In this document: piece by piece, positions 54,256-64,000 of the stretch
Layout: every line of letters starts with the position of its first letter
Position numbering within the stretch: the first letter of the stretch is position 1
NCBI RefSeq assembly: GCF_029392895.1
Contig: NZ_CP114200.1
Span: 1,207,501-1,271,500 of the forward strand
Direction of reading: 5' to 3'
Length of the DNA: 64,000 nt
DNA from: Streptomyces sp. 71268
GTDB lineage: Bacteria > Actinomycetota > Actinomycetes > Streptomycetales > Streptomycetaceae
Notes under the pieces: model-generated
The model's input: only the letters and a program-made list of their open reading frames with translations
The model's database searches: none
What the model was told of the DNA's origin: nothing
Position numbers and translations under genes: made by a program

Positions 54256-54957
54256 TCACGGTGCCCCCGCGCCACCCCCCACCGCGGCGTCCCCGCTCGC
54301 GCCCTGCTCCTCGTCCGGTCGCGGGGCGAGCCCCGCGAGGTCGCCGGTGTCGCCGAGCCGGAGCAGGAAGGGGCGCAGCCGGGTGTAGCGGATGGCGGTC
54401 ACCGAGCAGGGCTCGACGGAGATCCGTTGGAAGAGGTCGAGGTGCATGCCGAGGGCGTCGGCGACCAGCGACTTGATGATGTCGCCGTGCGAGCACATGA
54501 CGTACAGGGCGTCCTCGCCGTGCTCGGCGGCGACCCGGGCGTTCCAGTCGCGCACCGCCTCCACGGCCCGGTTCTGCATGCCCCGCATCGTCTCGCCGTC
54601 GGGCCCGGGGAACTCGGCCGCCGACGGGTGCCGCTGCACGACCTCCATCATCGGTTCGCCGGCCAGCTCGGCGAGCTTGCGTCCGGTCCAGTCGCCGTAG
54701 TGGCACTCACCGATCCGCTCGTCGGTGTGTACGCGCAGGTCGGGGCGGGCGGCGACCAGCGGCGCCAGCGTCTCCTGGCAGCGCGGCAGCGGGCTGCACA
54801 CGGCGGTGGCCAGCGGCAGCTCCGCCAGGCGTGCGGGCAGGCCGGCGGCCTGGGCCAGGCCCCGCCCGTCGAGCGTCACACCGGGCGCCCAGCCGGCGAG
54901 GACTCCCGAGGTGTTGGCGGTGGACCGGCCGTGCCGGATCAGGATCAGCGTGGGCAT
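54256..54957 (-). CDS. Histidine phosphatase (phosphoglycerate-mutase-like, MSMEG_4193 type)
   Basis: This 233-residue protein begins PTLILIRHGRSTANTSGVLAG, carrying the catalytic RHG histidine, with ERIGECHYGDWTGRKL and the second His in YVMCSHGDIIKSLVADAL. It removes phosphate from an unknown small molecule or protein. The start ATG 54957 has a weak ribosome binding site; the frame is open to 55050, overlapping the divergent CorA start. It probably leads the transcript with the DUF3090 and SCO1664 genes. Confidence 0.9.
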   Translation of the reverse strand: MPTLILIRHGRSTANTSGVLAGWAPGVTLDGRGLAQAAGLPARLAELPLATAVCSPLPRCQETLAPLVAARPDLRVHTDERIGECHYGDWTGRKLAELAGEPMMEVVQRHPSAAEFPGPDGETMRGMQNRAVEAVRDWNARVAAEHGEDALYVMCSHGDIIKSLVADALGMHLDLFQRISVEPCSVTAIRYTRLRPFLLRLGDTGDLAGLAPRPDEEQGASGDAAVGGGAGAP

Positions 54958-55030
54958 GCCTGAAAGCGTACGACCTGCCTCGCGGGCACTCACCATGCAT
55001 ATCTGACGCAGGGCGGGAAGAATTCCCGGG

Positions 55031-56014
55031 GTGATCGTGGACTGTGCCATCTACCGCGACGGGCGCCGCACCCCTGGGCCCGCCGACTTCTCCGACGCCA
55101 TCCAGGAGGCGCGGGCGAGAGGTAACGCGTTCTTGTGGATCGGCCTGTACGAGCCGACCGAGGCCGAGTTCGACCAGGTCACCAGCGAGTTCGGGCTGCA
55201 CCCGCTGGCCGTGGAGGACGCGCTGCGCGCCCACCAGCGGCCCAAGCTGGAGGTGTACGACGACTCGCTGTTCCTGGTGCTCAAGCCGATCCAGTACGAC
55301 GAGGACACCACGGCGGTGATCACCGGGGAGGTGATGATCTTCATCGGCGACTGCTTCGTGGTGACCGTACGGCACGGCGAGGCCAACCCGCTCGGCACCG
55401 TGCGCACCCGCCTTGAGCGAGCCCCGGACGTGCTGCAACACGGCCCGACGGCGGTGATGTACGCCGTCTCGGACGCGGTCGTCGACCACTACCTGGAGGT
55501 CGCCGACGCGCTCCACACCGATCTGGACGCGCTGGAGGCCGAGGTCTTCTCGCCGGACGGCGCGGGCAGGAGCGACTCGGCCGGCCGGATCTACGCCTTC
55601 AAGCGCAAGGTCCTGGAGTTCCGGCGGGCCACCGCTCCGCTCACCGAGCCGATGGCGCGGCTCGCGGGCGCCACCGTCCCCTTCGTACACCGCCACTCGC
55701 AGCCGTTCTTCCGCGACGTCAGCGACCACCTGACGCGCACCAACGACCACGTGGACAACCTGGACCGGCTGCTGTCCGACATCCTCGCGGCGCACCTGGC
55801 GCAGATGGGCGTGCGGCAGAACGACGACATGCGCAAGATCTCCGCGTGGGCCGCGATGGCCGCCGTGCCCACCATGGTCGCCGGGATCTACGGCATGAAC
55901 TTCGCCCACATGCCCGAGCTGCAACAGGAGTGGGGCTATCCGGCCGTGCTCGCGCTGCTGGTGGTCTCGATGGTCGTGCTGCACCGCCTGTTCAAGCGGC
56001 GCGGCTGGCTGTGA
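55031..56014 (+). CDS. corA: CorA-family magnesium/metal transporter
   Basis: This 327-residue protein has a large cytoplasmic domain with a long helix and two C-terminal membrane segments. The signature motif GMN occurs in VAGIYGMNFAHMPE between them, followed by a basic tail. It forms pentameric channels for Mg2+ or related divalent cations. The start is GTG 55031, divergent from the phosphatase gene with 73 bases between starts. Confidence 0.94.
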   Translation: MIVDCAIYRDGRRTPGPADFSDAIQEARARGNAFLWIGLYEPTEAEFDQVTSEFGLHPLAVEDALRAHQRPKLEVYDDSLFLVLKPIQYDEDTTAVITGEVMIFIGDCFVVTVRHGEANPLGTVRTRLERAPDVLQHGPTAVMYAVSDAVVDHYLEVADALHTDLDALEAEVFSPDGAGRSDSAGRIYAFKRKVLEFRRATAPLTEPMARLAGATVPFVHRHSQPFFRDVSDHLTRTNDHVDNLDRLLSDILAAHLAQMGVRQNDDMRKISAWAAMAAVPTMVAGIYGMNFAHMPELQQEWGYPAVLALLVVSMVVLHRLFKRRGWL

Positions 56015-56077
56015 GGCCGGGCGGCGCCGGGGCCGGTGGCGGGCCCGGGGAGGCGGGGTCGGCGTCCGGGCGCCGGG

Positions 56078-56869
56078 TCAGGCGAACTCGGGCGCCGCCG
56101 TCGCGGGCCCGCCCAGCGCGTCGCGCCGCTCGGGCATCCGCAGGGAGACCATGCGCCGCCAGCCGCCGGCCACCTCGTACCCGTACATCGCGTGCACGCC
56201 CGCGGCCAGCAGCGCGCTCTTGGTCCTCGACCAGCCCAGCAGGCGTCCCATGTGGCCCATCACCGCGAGGCTCACCTCGTGGTGGACCCTGATCTCCGCG
56301 CGGGCGCTCTCCCGCAGCAGGGCCTGGATCATGCGGCCGTAGCCGGCCGCGGCCAGCCGGAGCAGTTCCTCGTGGCAGTAGGCGAGGTGGTTGTCCTCGT
56401 CGTCGGAGATCATGCTCACCGCGCGGCCGATGTCGGGGTGGTCGGCGAAGTGCCCGCGCAGCAGCCGCATCTGCTCGGAGGCGCGCTGTTCGGTGACCCG
56501 GCTGTGGGCGAGGTAGCCGACGATGTCGCGCTCGGTCAGCGGCTCGTCGCGGCGCAGCTTGTCGTGCGCGAGGCCGATGCCCCGGCGTTCGAGGAGCATC
56601 GTGTAGTCGGTCTCGGGCGGTACGTCCATCGGCTCCAGGCCGCGCTTGCGCAGCAGGGCCCGGAAGATCCGGCCGTGCTTGTCCTCGTCCGCGCCGTGCC
56701 GGGCGATCTTCGGCGTCATCGCGCGCTCGCGCTCGGGTACGAGCGCGGCGATGCGGGCGTTCTCCCAGCCGCCCTGGGACTCGCCGCTGGCCGCGATGGA
56801 GCAGAACAGCCGGAAGGAGTCGTCGTTGTCGAGGATCTCCTGGAAGACACCGCGGGCCGAGAGCATCAT
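56078..56869 (-). CDS. Ferritin-like domain protein
   Basis: This 263-residue, mostly helical protein has two ExxH-type motifs, ADEDKHGRIF and DDEDNHLAYCHEELL, plus spaced Glu residues, as in ferritin-like di-iron carboxylate proteins. It starts at ATG 56869 (MMLSARGVFQEILDNDDSF), with GGAGGTG upstream. A role in oxidation or iron handling is inferred only from the fold. It is convergent with corA. Confidence 0.8.
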   Translation of the reverse strand: MMLSARGVFQEILDNDDSFRLFCSIAASGESQGGWENARIAALVPERERAMTPKIARHGADEDKHGRIFRALLRKRGLEPMDVPPETDYTMLLERRGIGLAHDKLRRDEPLTERDIVGYLAHSRVTEQRASEQMRLLRGHFADHPDIGRAVSMISDDEDNHLAYCHEELLRLAAAGYGRMIQALLRESARAEIRVHHEVSLAVMGHMGRLLGWSRTKSALLAAGVHAMYGYEVAGGWRRMVSLRMPERRDALGGPATAAPEFA

Positions 56870-57033
56870 CGCCACCTCCGTCGGGCAACACGCGCCACAT
56901 GCGTGGAGAACCAGTCGAATGCCGCGTGCTCCGGGAGGCAACAGGTGCCGTGGACGGCTGGGCCGGTCGGGTGACGGAGCGGCCCCGCGAGGCCCGTAAC
57001 CGCGCCGCCGGGTGGGGCGTTGTCCTCCGTGAC

Positions 57034-57072
57034 GGCCGTGGCGGGGAAGACCCCCGAGCCCCCACCACGGCC
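57034..57072 (-). terminator. Terminator after the LLM oxidoreductase gene
   Basis: GGCCGTGGCGGGG at 57034-57046 pairs with 57060-57072 with one mismatch. It lies 30 bases past the stop at 57102. Confidence 0.7.
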
Positions 57073-57101
57073 GCGCCCCTCTCCGGCCCTCCCTTTGAGG
57101 C

Positions 57102-58151
57102 TCAGGCGAGGCCGGCGCGCTCCAGCGCCTCGACGCCCGCCCGCAGGCCGGCGACCCGCTCCTCCAGCGTGAAGCCCGCGGGCGCCAGCGACAGCGTGGT
57201 CACCCCGGCCTCGGCGTAGGCGCGCATCCGGTCGGCGATCCGCTCGACGGGCCCGACCAGCGCGGTGGCGTCGATCAACTCGTGCGGCACGGCGGCGGCG
57301 GCCCCGTTCTTGTCGCCGGCGAGGTACTTGTCCTGGATCTCGGCCGCGGCCCGCTCGTACCCCATGCGCTGGGCGAGCTTGTTGTAGAAGTTCTGCTTGG
57401 CGCTGCCCATGCCGCCCACGTACAGCGCGGTGTACGGGCGGAACTGGTCGGCCAGCGCCCGTACGTCGTCGCCGACGGCCAGCGGGACGGTGGGCACCAG
57501 GTCGAACCCGGTCAGGTCCTTGCCCACCTTGGCGCGGCCCGCCCGCAGCGCGCCAAGCGTGGTCTCCTCGGCGTGCTCGGGGGCGAAGAAGACCAGCAGC
57601 GCGCCGTCGGCGATCTCGCCGGTCTGCTCCAGGTTCTTCGGGCCGATGGCGGCGATGTAGAGCGGGATGCGCTCGCGCACCGGGTGCACGGTCAGCTTGA
57701 GGGCCTTGCCGGGACCGTCGGGCAGCGGCAGCGTCCAGTGCTGGCCCTCGTGGCGCAGCGGCGTGCGCTCCATCGCCTTGCGGATGATCTCCACGTACTC
57801 CCGGGTGCGGGCCAGCGGCTTGTCGAACCTGACGCCGTACCAGCCCTCGGAGACCTGCGGGCCCGAGACGCCGAGGCCGAGCCGGAACCGGCCGCCGGAG
57901 AGCGAGTCCAGGGTGGCGGCGGTCATCGCGGTCATCGCGGGGGTGCGCGCCGGGATCTGGAAGATGGCCGAGCCGACGTCGATCCGCTCGGTCTGGGCGG
58001 CGACCCAGGAGAGCACGGTGGCCACGTCGGACCCGTACGCCTCGGCCGCCCAGCACACGGAGTACCCGAGCCGATCCGCCTCCTGCGCGACGGCGAGGTT
58101 GTCCGCGTCCATTCCCGCACCCCAGTAGCCGAGGTTGATGCCGAGCCGCAT
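57102..58151 (-). CDS. LLM-class F420-dependent oxidoreductase
   Basis: This 349-residue luciferase-like TIM-barrel protein has MRLGINLGYWG at the start, WAAEAYGSDVATVLSWVAAQTERI and SGGRFRLGLGVSGPQVSEGW, a typical F420-binding region. It probably uses reduced F420 to reduce an unknown substrate. The start is ATG 58151 with GGGGAG upstream; the frame to 58517 overlaps the divergent aldo/keto reductase gene. Confidence 0.9.
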   Translation of the reverse strand: MRLGINLGYWGAGMDADNLAVAQEADRLGYSVCWAAEAYGSDVATVLSWVAAQTERIDVGSAIFQIPARTPAMTAMTAATLDSLSGGRFRLGLGVSGPQVSEGWYGVRFDKPLARTREYVEIIRKAMERTPLRHEGQHWTLPLPDGPGKALKLTVHPVRERIPLYIAAIGPKNLEQTGEIADGALLVFFAPEHAEETTLGALRAGRAKVGKDLTGFDLVPTVPLAVGDDVRALADQFRPYTALYVGGMGSAKQNFYNKLAQRMGYERAAAEIQDKYLAGDKNGAAAAVPHELIDATALVGPVERIADRMRAYAEAGVTTLSLAPAGFTLEERVAGLRAGVEALERAGLA

Positions 58152-58278
58152 GCCGCTCCCCTTACTCATCAGTAACGTCCCTATGTCGGGGACTCTAGCG
58201 CGCATGTGTCCAGCGCGGCAGTGTTGGCTTATCCACAGGCCACCACGGGCCGTGGCCCGGCCAGTAATGTCAGCGCTC

Positions 58279-59258
58279 ATGGAGCAGAGGCATCTCGGCC
58301 GTACGGGCCTGCGCGTATCCCGGATCGGGCTCGGCACGCTGACCTGGGGCCGGGACACCGACGAGCACGACGCGGCGGACCAGCTCAAGACTTTCTGGGA
58401 CGCGGGCGGCACGCTCGTGGACACCGCCGACGTGTACGCCGACGGCAGCGCCGAGTACCTGCTCGGGCAGTTGCTCGACGGCCTGGTGCCGCGCCGCGAC
58501 CTGCTCATCGCGACCAAGGCGGGCAGCGTGCCCGACCCGGACCGCCGCTTCGACGGCTCCCGTGGCCACCTGCTGGCCGCCCTCGACGCCTCCCTCGAAC
58601 GCCTGGGGACCGACTACGTGGACCTGTGGCAGATCCACGCGTACGACGCGTCGACCCCGCTTGAGGAGACCCTGCAGGCCCTGGACATCGCGGTCAGCAG
58701 CGGCCGGGCGCGCTACGCGGGGGTGTCCAACTTCTGCGGCTGGCAGCTCGCGAAGGCGGCCACCTGGCAGCTCGCGTCGGCGGGCCCACGGACCCGGCTC
58801 GCCAGCACGCAGATGGAGTACTCGCTGCTCCAGCGCGGCATCGAGCGCGAGGTGCTGCCCGCCGCCCTGGACCTCGGCATCGGGCTGCTGCCGTCCTCGC
58901 CGCTGGGCCGGGGCGTGCTGACGGGCAAGTACCGGCACGCGACGCCGGCGGACTCGCGGGGCGCGTCGGAGCACATGGCGCCGTTCGTCGCCCCGTACCT
59001 GGACGACGCGGCCAGCCGGATCGTCGACGCGGTCTCGATCGCCGCCGACGGGCTGGCCGCCACCGCGCTGCAGGTGGCGCTCGCCTGGGTGCGGGACCGC
59101 CCTGGAGTGGCCGCCCCGATCGTCGGCGCGCGCACCGCGCAGCAGCTCAGGGCGGCTTTGTCAGTGGAGGCGCTTACGCTTCCAGACGAGATTTGCCAGG
59201 CGCTGGACGACGTCTCAGCGCCCGTGCACCGCTATCCCGATCACGACTGGAGCACGCT

Positions 59259-59262
<4 letters not shown>
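58279..59262 (+). CDS. Aldo/keto reductase
   Basis: This protein of 327 residues has the AKR barrel with the catalytic Asp and Tyr in DTADVYADGSAEYLLG, Lys in LLIATKAGS and His in DLWQIHAYD. It reduces aldehydes or ketones with NADPH. I choose ATG 58279 (MEQRHLGRTGLRV), with 58267 (MSALMEQ) as the alternative. It ends in a GTGA overlap with the next gene, so they are coupled. Confidence 0.92.
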
Positions 59263-61979
<2,717 letters not shown>

Positions 61980-62062
61980 CCCGCGCGACCCACCCGCCGG
62001 GCGGCGCGCAGCGCCTGAGCTCACCCCGGCCGACCGCCGCGAGGACGCCGCCCGGCCGCCCG

Positions 62063-62092
62063 GCCGGGCCCCCGGTTCGCCGGGGGCCCGGC
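62063..62092. terminator. Bidirectional terminator with TTCG loop
   Basis: GCCGGGCCCCCGG at 62063-62075 pairs perfectly with 62080-62092 around a TTCG tetraloop, between the convergent stops at 61979 and 62121. Confidence 0.85.
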
Positions 62093-62120
62093 GCGGCTCG
62101 GGCGGCTCGTGCGGGGCGGG

Positions 62121-62798
62121 TCAGGGCTCGGGGTCGATGAGCTCCAGGTCGTCGTCGACGTCGTCGGGCTCCTCGTCGAAGACCGCGCTCACGTCGAAGC
62201 GGCACACGATCCGCTGCGGGTCCGCGTGGTCGAACGGCGCCGCCAGCCACTCCCCCGGGTCGGCGGGCTCGTCCGCGGCCGCCACCCACAGCGTCGAATC
62301 GCCCTCCTCAAGGCCGAACTCCTTGTGCCGGGAGGCGATTTCATCGGGTTCGTACTCACCGAAGAGAACGCCGAGCGCGGCGTGCACGCTGCTGCCGACG
62401 GTCGCCGCCGCGCCCTTGCCGGGCAGGCCGTTGCCCGACGCCCCGTCCGGATCGAGGTCGGCGATCCGCTGGGCCTGCGAGAGCAGCCGCTGCGGCTCCG
62501 CCACCGCGTAGTCCCGGCGGATCAGCACGCTGAGGGCGTTCGGTTCCTCCGGCCCGTCGTACGCGGGCAGGGAGTCGTCGCCGGGGATCTCGAAGGGCGT
62601 GACTTCGTCGTACGCGTCGTAGAGGAGTTCGTCATAGGTCTCGGCAGCCGCGGCCAGTTCGTTGAACGCGGCGTAGACGGCCGGGTCGTCCCCGCCGACC
62701 CGCCGCTCGACGGCATCGAGGTGCCGGTCCAGTGCGGCTTTGACCGCTTCGGCGGCGGCGCGTACCTCGGCAGCGGATGGCTGCGCAGCATCAGACAT
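62121..62798 (-). CDS. Conserved hypothetical protein
   Basis: This 225-residue, acidic protein starts at ATG 62798 (MSDAAQPSAAEVRAAAEAVKAAL). It has an N-terminal helical part (ETYDELLYDAYDEVTPFEIPG), PNALSVLIRRDYAVAEPQRLL and a C-terminal half with LGVLFGEYEPDEIASRHKEFGL, WLAAPFDHADPQRIV, ending in an Asp/Glu-rich tail. No signal peptide or membrane segment is seen. I cannot assign a function. It is divergent from the DUF5703 gene. Confidence 0.82.
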   Translation of the reverse strand: MSDAAQPSAAEVRAAAEAVKAALDRHLDAVERRVGGDDPAVYAAFNELAAAAETYDELLYDAYDEVTPFEIPGDDSLPAYDGPEEPNALSVLIRRDYAVAEPQRLLSQAQRIADLDPDGASGNGLPGKGAAATVGSSVHAALGVLFGEYEPDEIASRHKEFGLEEGDSTLWVAAADEPADPGEWLAAPFDHADPQRIVCRFDVSAVFDEEPDDVDDDLELIDPEP

Positions 62799-62845
62799 AG
62801 TGCAGACGCTATCCGTACCAGGCCAGTTCCCGCACAATAGATGCG

Positions 62846-63034
62846 ATGCCGGAATACGAATTCTGCGATGTGTATGTGCCTCGGGGGGTTTCCCGCAAGG
62901 CCACGACCCGCTTGCTGACCGACCATGCCGAGTACGGACACTGGGAGTTGGACCGCCTACGGCTCAACCCCGACGGCAGCCGCAGGGTGCGGCTGCGCCG
63001 CCGGATCATCCGGCAACTCCGCGCTACCTGGTAG
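62846..63034 (+). CDS. DUF5703 family small protein
   Basis: This 62-residue, basic protein begins MPEYEFCDVYVPRGVSRKATTRLLTDHAEYGHWELDRLRL and ends RRIIRQLRATW, matching a small conserved actinobacterial family. Its function is unknown. The start is ATG 62846. The stop codon is the first part of the terminator stem at 63034-63073. Confidence 0.88.
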   Translation: MPEYEFCDVYVPRGVSRKATTRLLTDHAEYGHWELDRLRLNPDGSRRVRLRRRIIRQLRATW

Positions 63035-63073
63035 AGCGGCGCGGGCCCCGTACGGACGGGGCCCGCGCCGCTC
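63034..63073. terminator. Strong terminator between DUF5703 and chaplin genes
   Basis: GAGCGGCGCGGGCCCCGT at 63034-63051 pairs perfectly with 63056-63073, an 18-bp stem with a 4-base loop. Confidence 0.9.
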
Positions 63074-63168
63074 ACGAGCCGTGCCTGCCGGTGGGCGGCG
63101 CCCGCTCGGGCCGCCGGCGTGCCCGGTCGACTCGGTCGACCGGCACCGGACGCCGCGCGCGTCGGCCG

Positions 63169-64000
63169 CTAGACGGCGCGGGCCCTGCGGTAGAGCACCG
63201 TGCCGGCGAGCAGCAGGCCGGCGCCGGCGGGCAGGGCGATGGCCAGGGTCCCGGCGCCCGTCTCAGCGAGTTGCTCGGCGGTCTCGGCGGCCACCCGCTC
63301 GATGGAGCCCCCGGGGTCCCCGGAGCGGGACGCGGGCAGTTCCTCGCCGCGCTCCATGTGTGTCTCGGTCCTCGACGGCGTCTCCACCCGGGACGTCGGC
63401 GGCTGCTCGGCACGCGGCTTCTCCGTGGGACCCGGCTTGTCCCCGGGCTCGGGCCGCGGTTCGGGCTTCGGCTGCTGCTTCGGCGGCGCCACCTCCTCGC
63501 GCTCGCGCGTGGGCGGCTGGTGCGGCCCCTCGTGGGACACCGGGCCGGTCACGTTGCCGCACTTGTTGCGGACGGCCGGGTTCAGCAGTCCGACGACGTT
63601 GACGGTGTTGCCGCAGGCGTTGACCGGCACGTGCACCGGCACCTGGGCGTTGTTGCCCGAGCCGATGCCGGGCGAACCGTGCGCCCCGCCGACCGCCTGG
63701 GCCCCTCCAGCGGAGCGGGTGACCTCGCGGTGCTCACCCGAGGCGCCCTTCCCCGCGGGCTTGGACTGCCGAGTTCCGGTTGCCTTGCCGGCGTCGCCCG
63801 CCCGGCCCGTGTCGCTCTTGGCGGCGTGGCTGTCCACGTTGGCGCACCTGTTGCCGACGGCCGGGTTGAGCGCACCCACGACGTCGACGGTGTTGCCGCA
63901 CGCGTTGACCGGGACGTGCACTGGTACCTGCACGTTGTTGCCCGAAAGGACGCCCGGCGAGTTTGAGCTGGCGCCGTGGGCGGCCGAGTCCGCGTGTGCG
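63169..64000 (-). CDS. Long chaplin with two chaplin domains and sortase signal (partial)
   Basis: The frame is open to the right edge, so the signal peptide is outside the window; at least 276 residues are visible. The first chaplin domain contains SPGVLSGNNVQVPVHVPVNACGN and ends NRCANV, and the second reads SPGIGSGNNAQVPVHVP to NKCGNV; each has two cysteines. A Pro/Glu-rich spacer follows, then LAETG, a hydrophobic stretch and RRARAV, the LAXTG sorting signal that sortase would use to anchor the protein to peptidoglycan. Long chaplins of ChpA-C type coat aerial hyphae and hydrophobic spores. Two domains and LAETG match that type. Confidence 0.93.
   Translation of the reverse strand, partial: AHADSAAHGASSNSPGVLSGNNVQVPVHVPVNACGNTVDVVGALNPAVGNRCANVDSHAAKSDTGRAGDAGKATGTRQSKPAGKGASGEHREVTRSAGGAQAVGGAHGSPGIGSGNNAQVPVHVPVNACGNTVNVVGLLNPAVRNKCGNVTGPVSHEGPHQPPTREREEVAPPKQQPKPEPRPEPGDKPGPTEKPRAEQPPTSRVETPSRTETHMERGEELPASRSGDPGGSIERVAAETAEQLAETGAGTLAIALPAGAGLLLAGTVLYRRARAV

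Overview
This is a 64 kb stretch of very GC-rich chromosome from a streptomycete or close relative. The pointers are strong G/C bias at third codon positions, many GTG/TTG starts, a two-domain chaplin with a sortase signal (right edge), a GylR-type glycerol regulon, mycothiol ligase MshC and a complete Pup-proteasome locus. It looks like core chromosome rather than a genomic island. Gene content and order resemble, from memory, Streptomyces coelicolor around SCO1620-SCO1675 and Mycobacterium tuberculosis Rv2090-Rv2135. The only clear mobile element is one IS5-type insertion sequence (21597-22493). I found no rRNA, tRNA or CRISPR.

Layout. 1-5 kb: a partial BtuF-like binding protein and a glycine betaine/proline-type ABC transporter whose permease is fused to two tandem substrate-binding domains. 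5-7 kb: a 5'-3' exonuclease, then an iron-box-controlled siderophore-interacting protein. 7-15.4 kb: the leftward block helY, lipid kinase, tatC, tatA, two small proteins, pafC, pafB. 15.5-18.5 kb: two FKBP prolyl isomerases (one a double-domain lipoprotein) and pafA. 18.5-21.6 kb: an MFS transporter divergent from a LacI-family regulator with a clear operator-like inverted repeat between them, then an N-terminally short rhodanese. 21.6-22.5 kb: the IS element, inserted exactly at the rhodanese stop codon. 22.6-28.5 kb: prcA, prcB, pup, dop and mpa, with a divergent ferredoxin. 29-34.6 kb: a secreted protein, tRNA m1A58 methyltransferase, M50 protease, Cas4/RecB-like nuclease and an orphan response regulator. 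34.6-38.5 kb: two orphan peptide-type binding lipoproteins and an unusually AT-rich intergenic region. 38.5-43.2 kb: HAD phosphatase and metH. 43.4-48.8 kb: gylR and glpF-glpK-glpD. 49-56 kb: a truncated glycoside-hydrolase-like gene, PAC2 protein, mshC, SCO1664-like kinase-fold protein, DUF3090 protein, phosphoglycerate-mutase-type phosphatase and CorA. 56-64 kb: ferritin-like protein, F420-type oxidoreductase, aldo/keto reductase, a RecD2-like protein that appears to have lost its ATPase motifs, two small conserved proteins and the partial chaplin.

How the genes work together. Pup is deamidated and recycled by Dop, ligated by PafA, recognised by the Mpa/ARC ATPase and degraded by PrcA/PrcB; PafB/PafC are the WYL-domain DNA-damage regulators usually encoded beside it. 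GylR controls glycerol uptake and oxidation (GlpF, GlpK, GlpD), and a 12-base motif is shared by the gylR and glpF upstream regions. TatA/TatC supply part of the Tat exporter. The most noteworthy observations are the apparently dead RecD2-like helicase, the stop-codon-preserving IS insertion with a slippery run in a hairpin loop, the double binding-domain transporter fusion, the shared glycerol operator motif, and a structured leader in front of the HAD gene.
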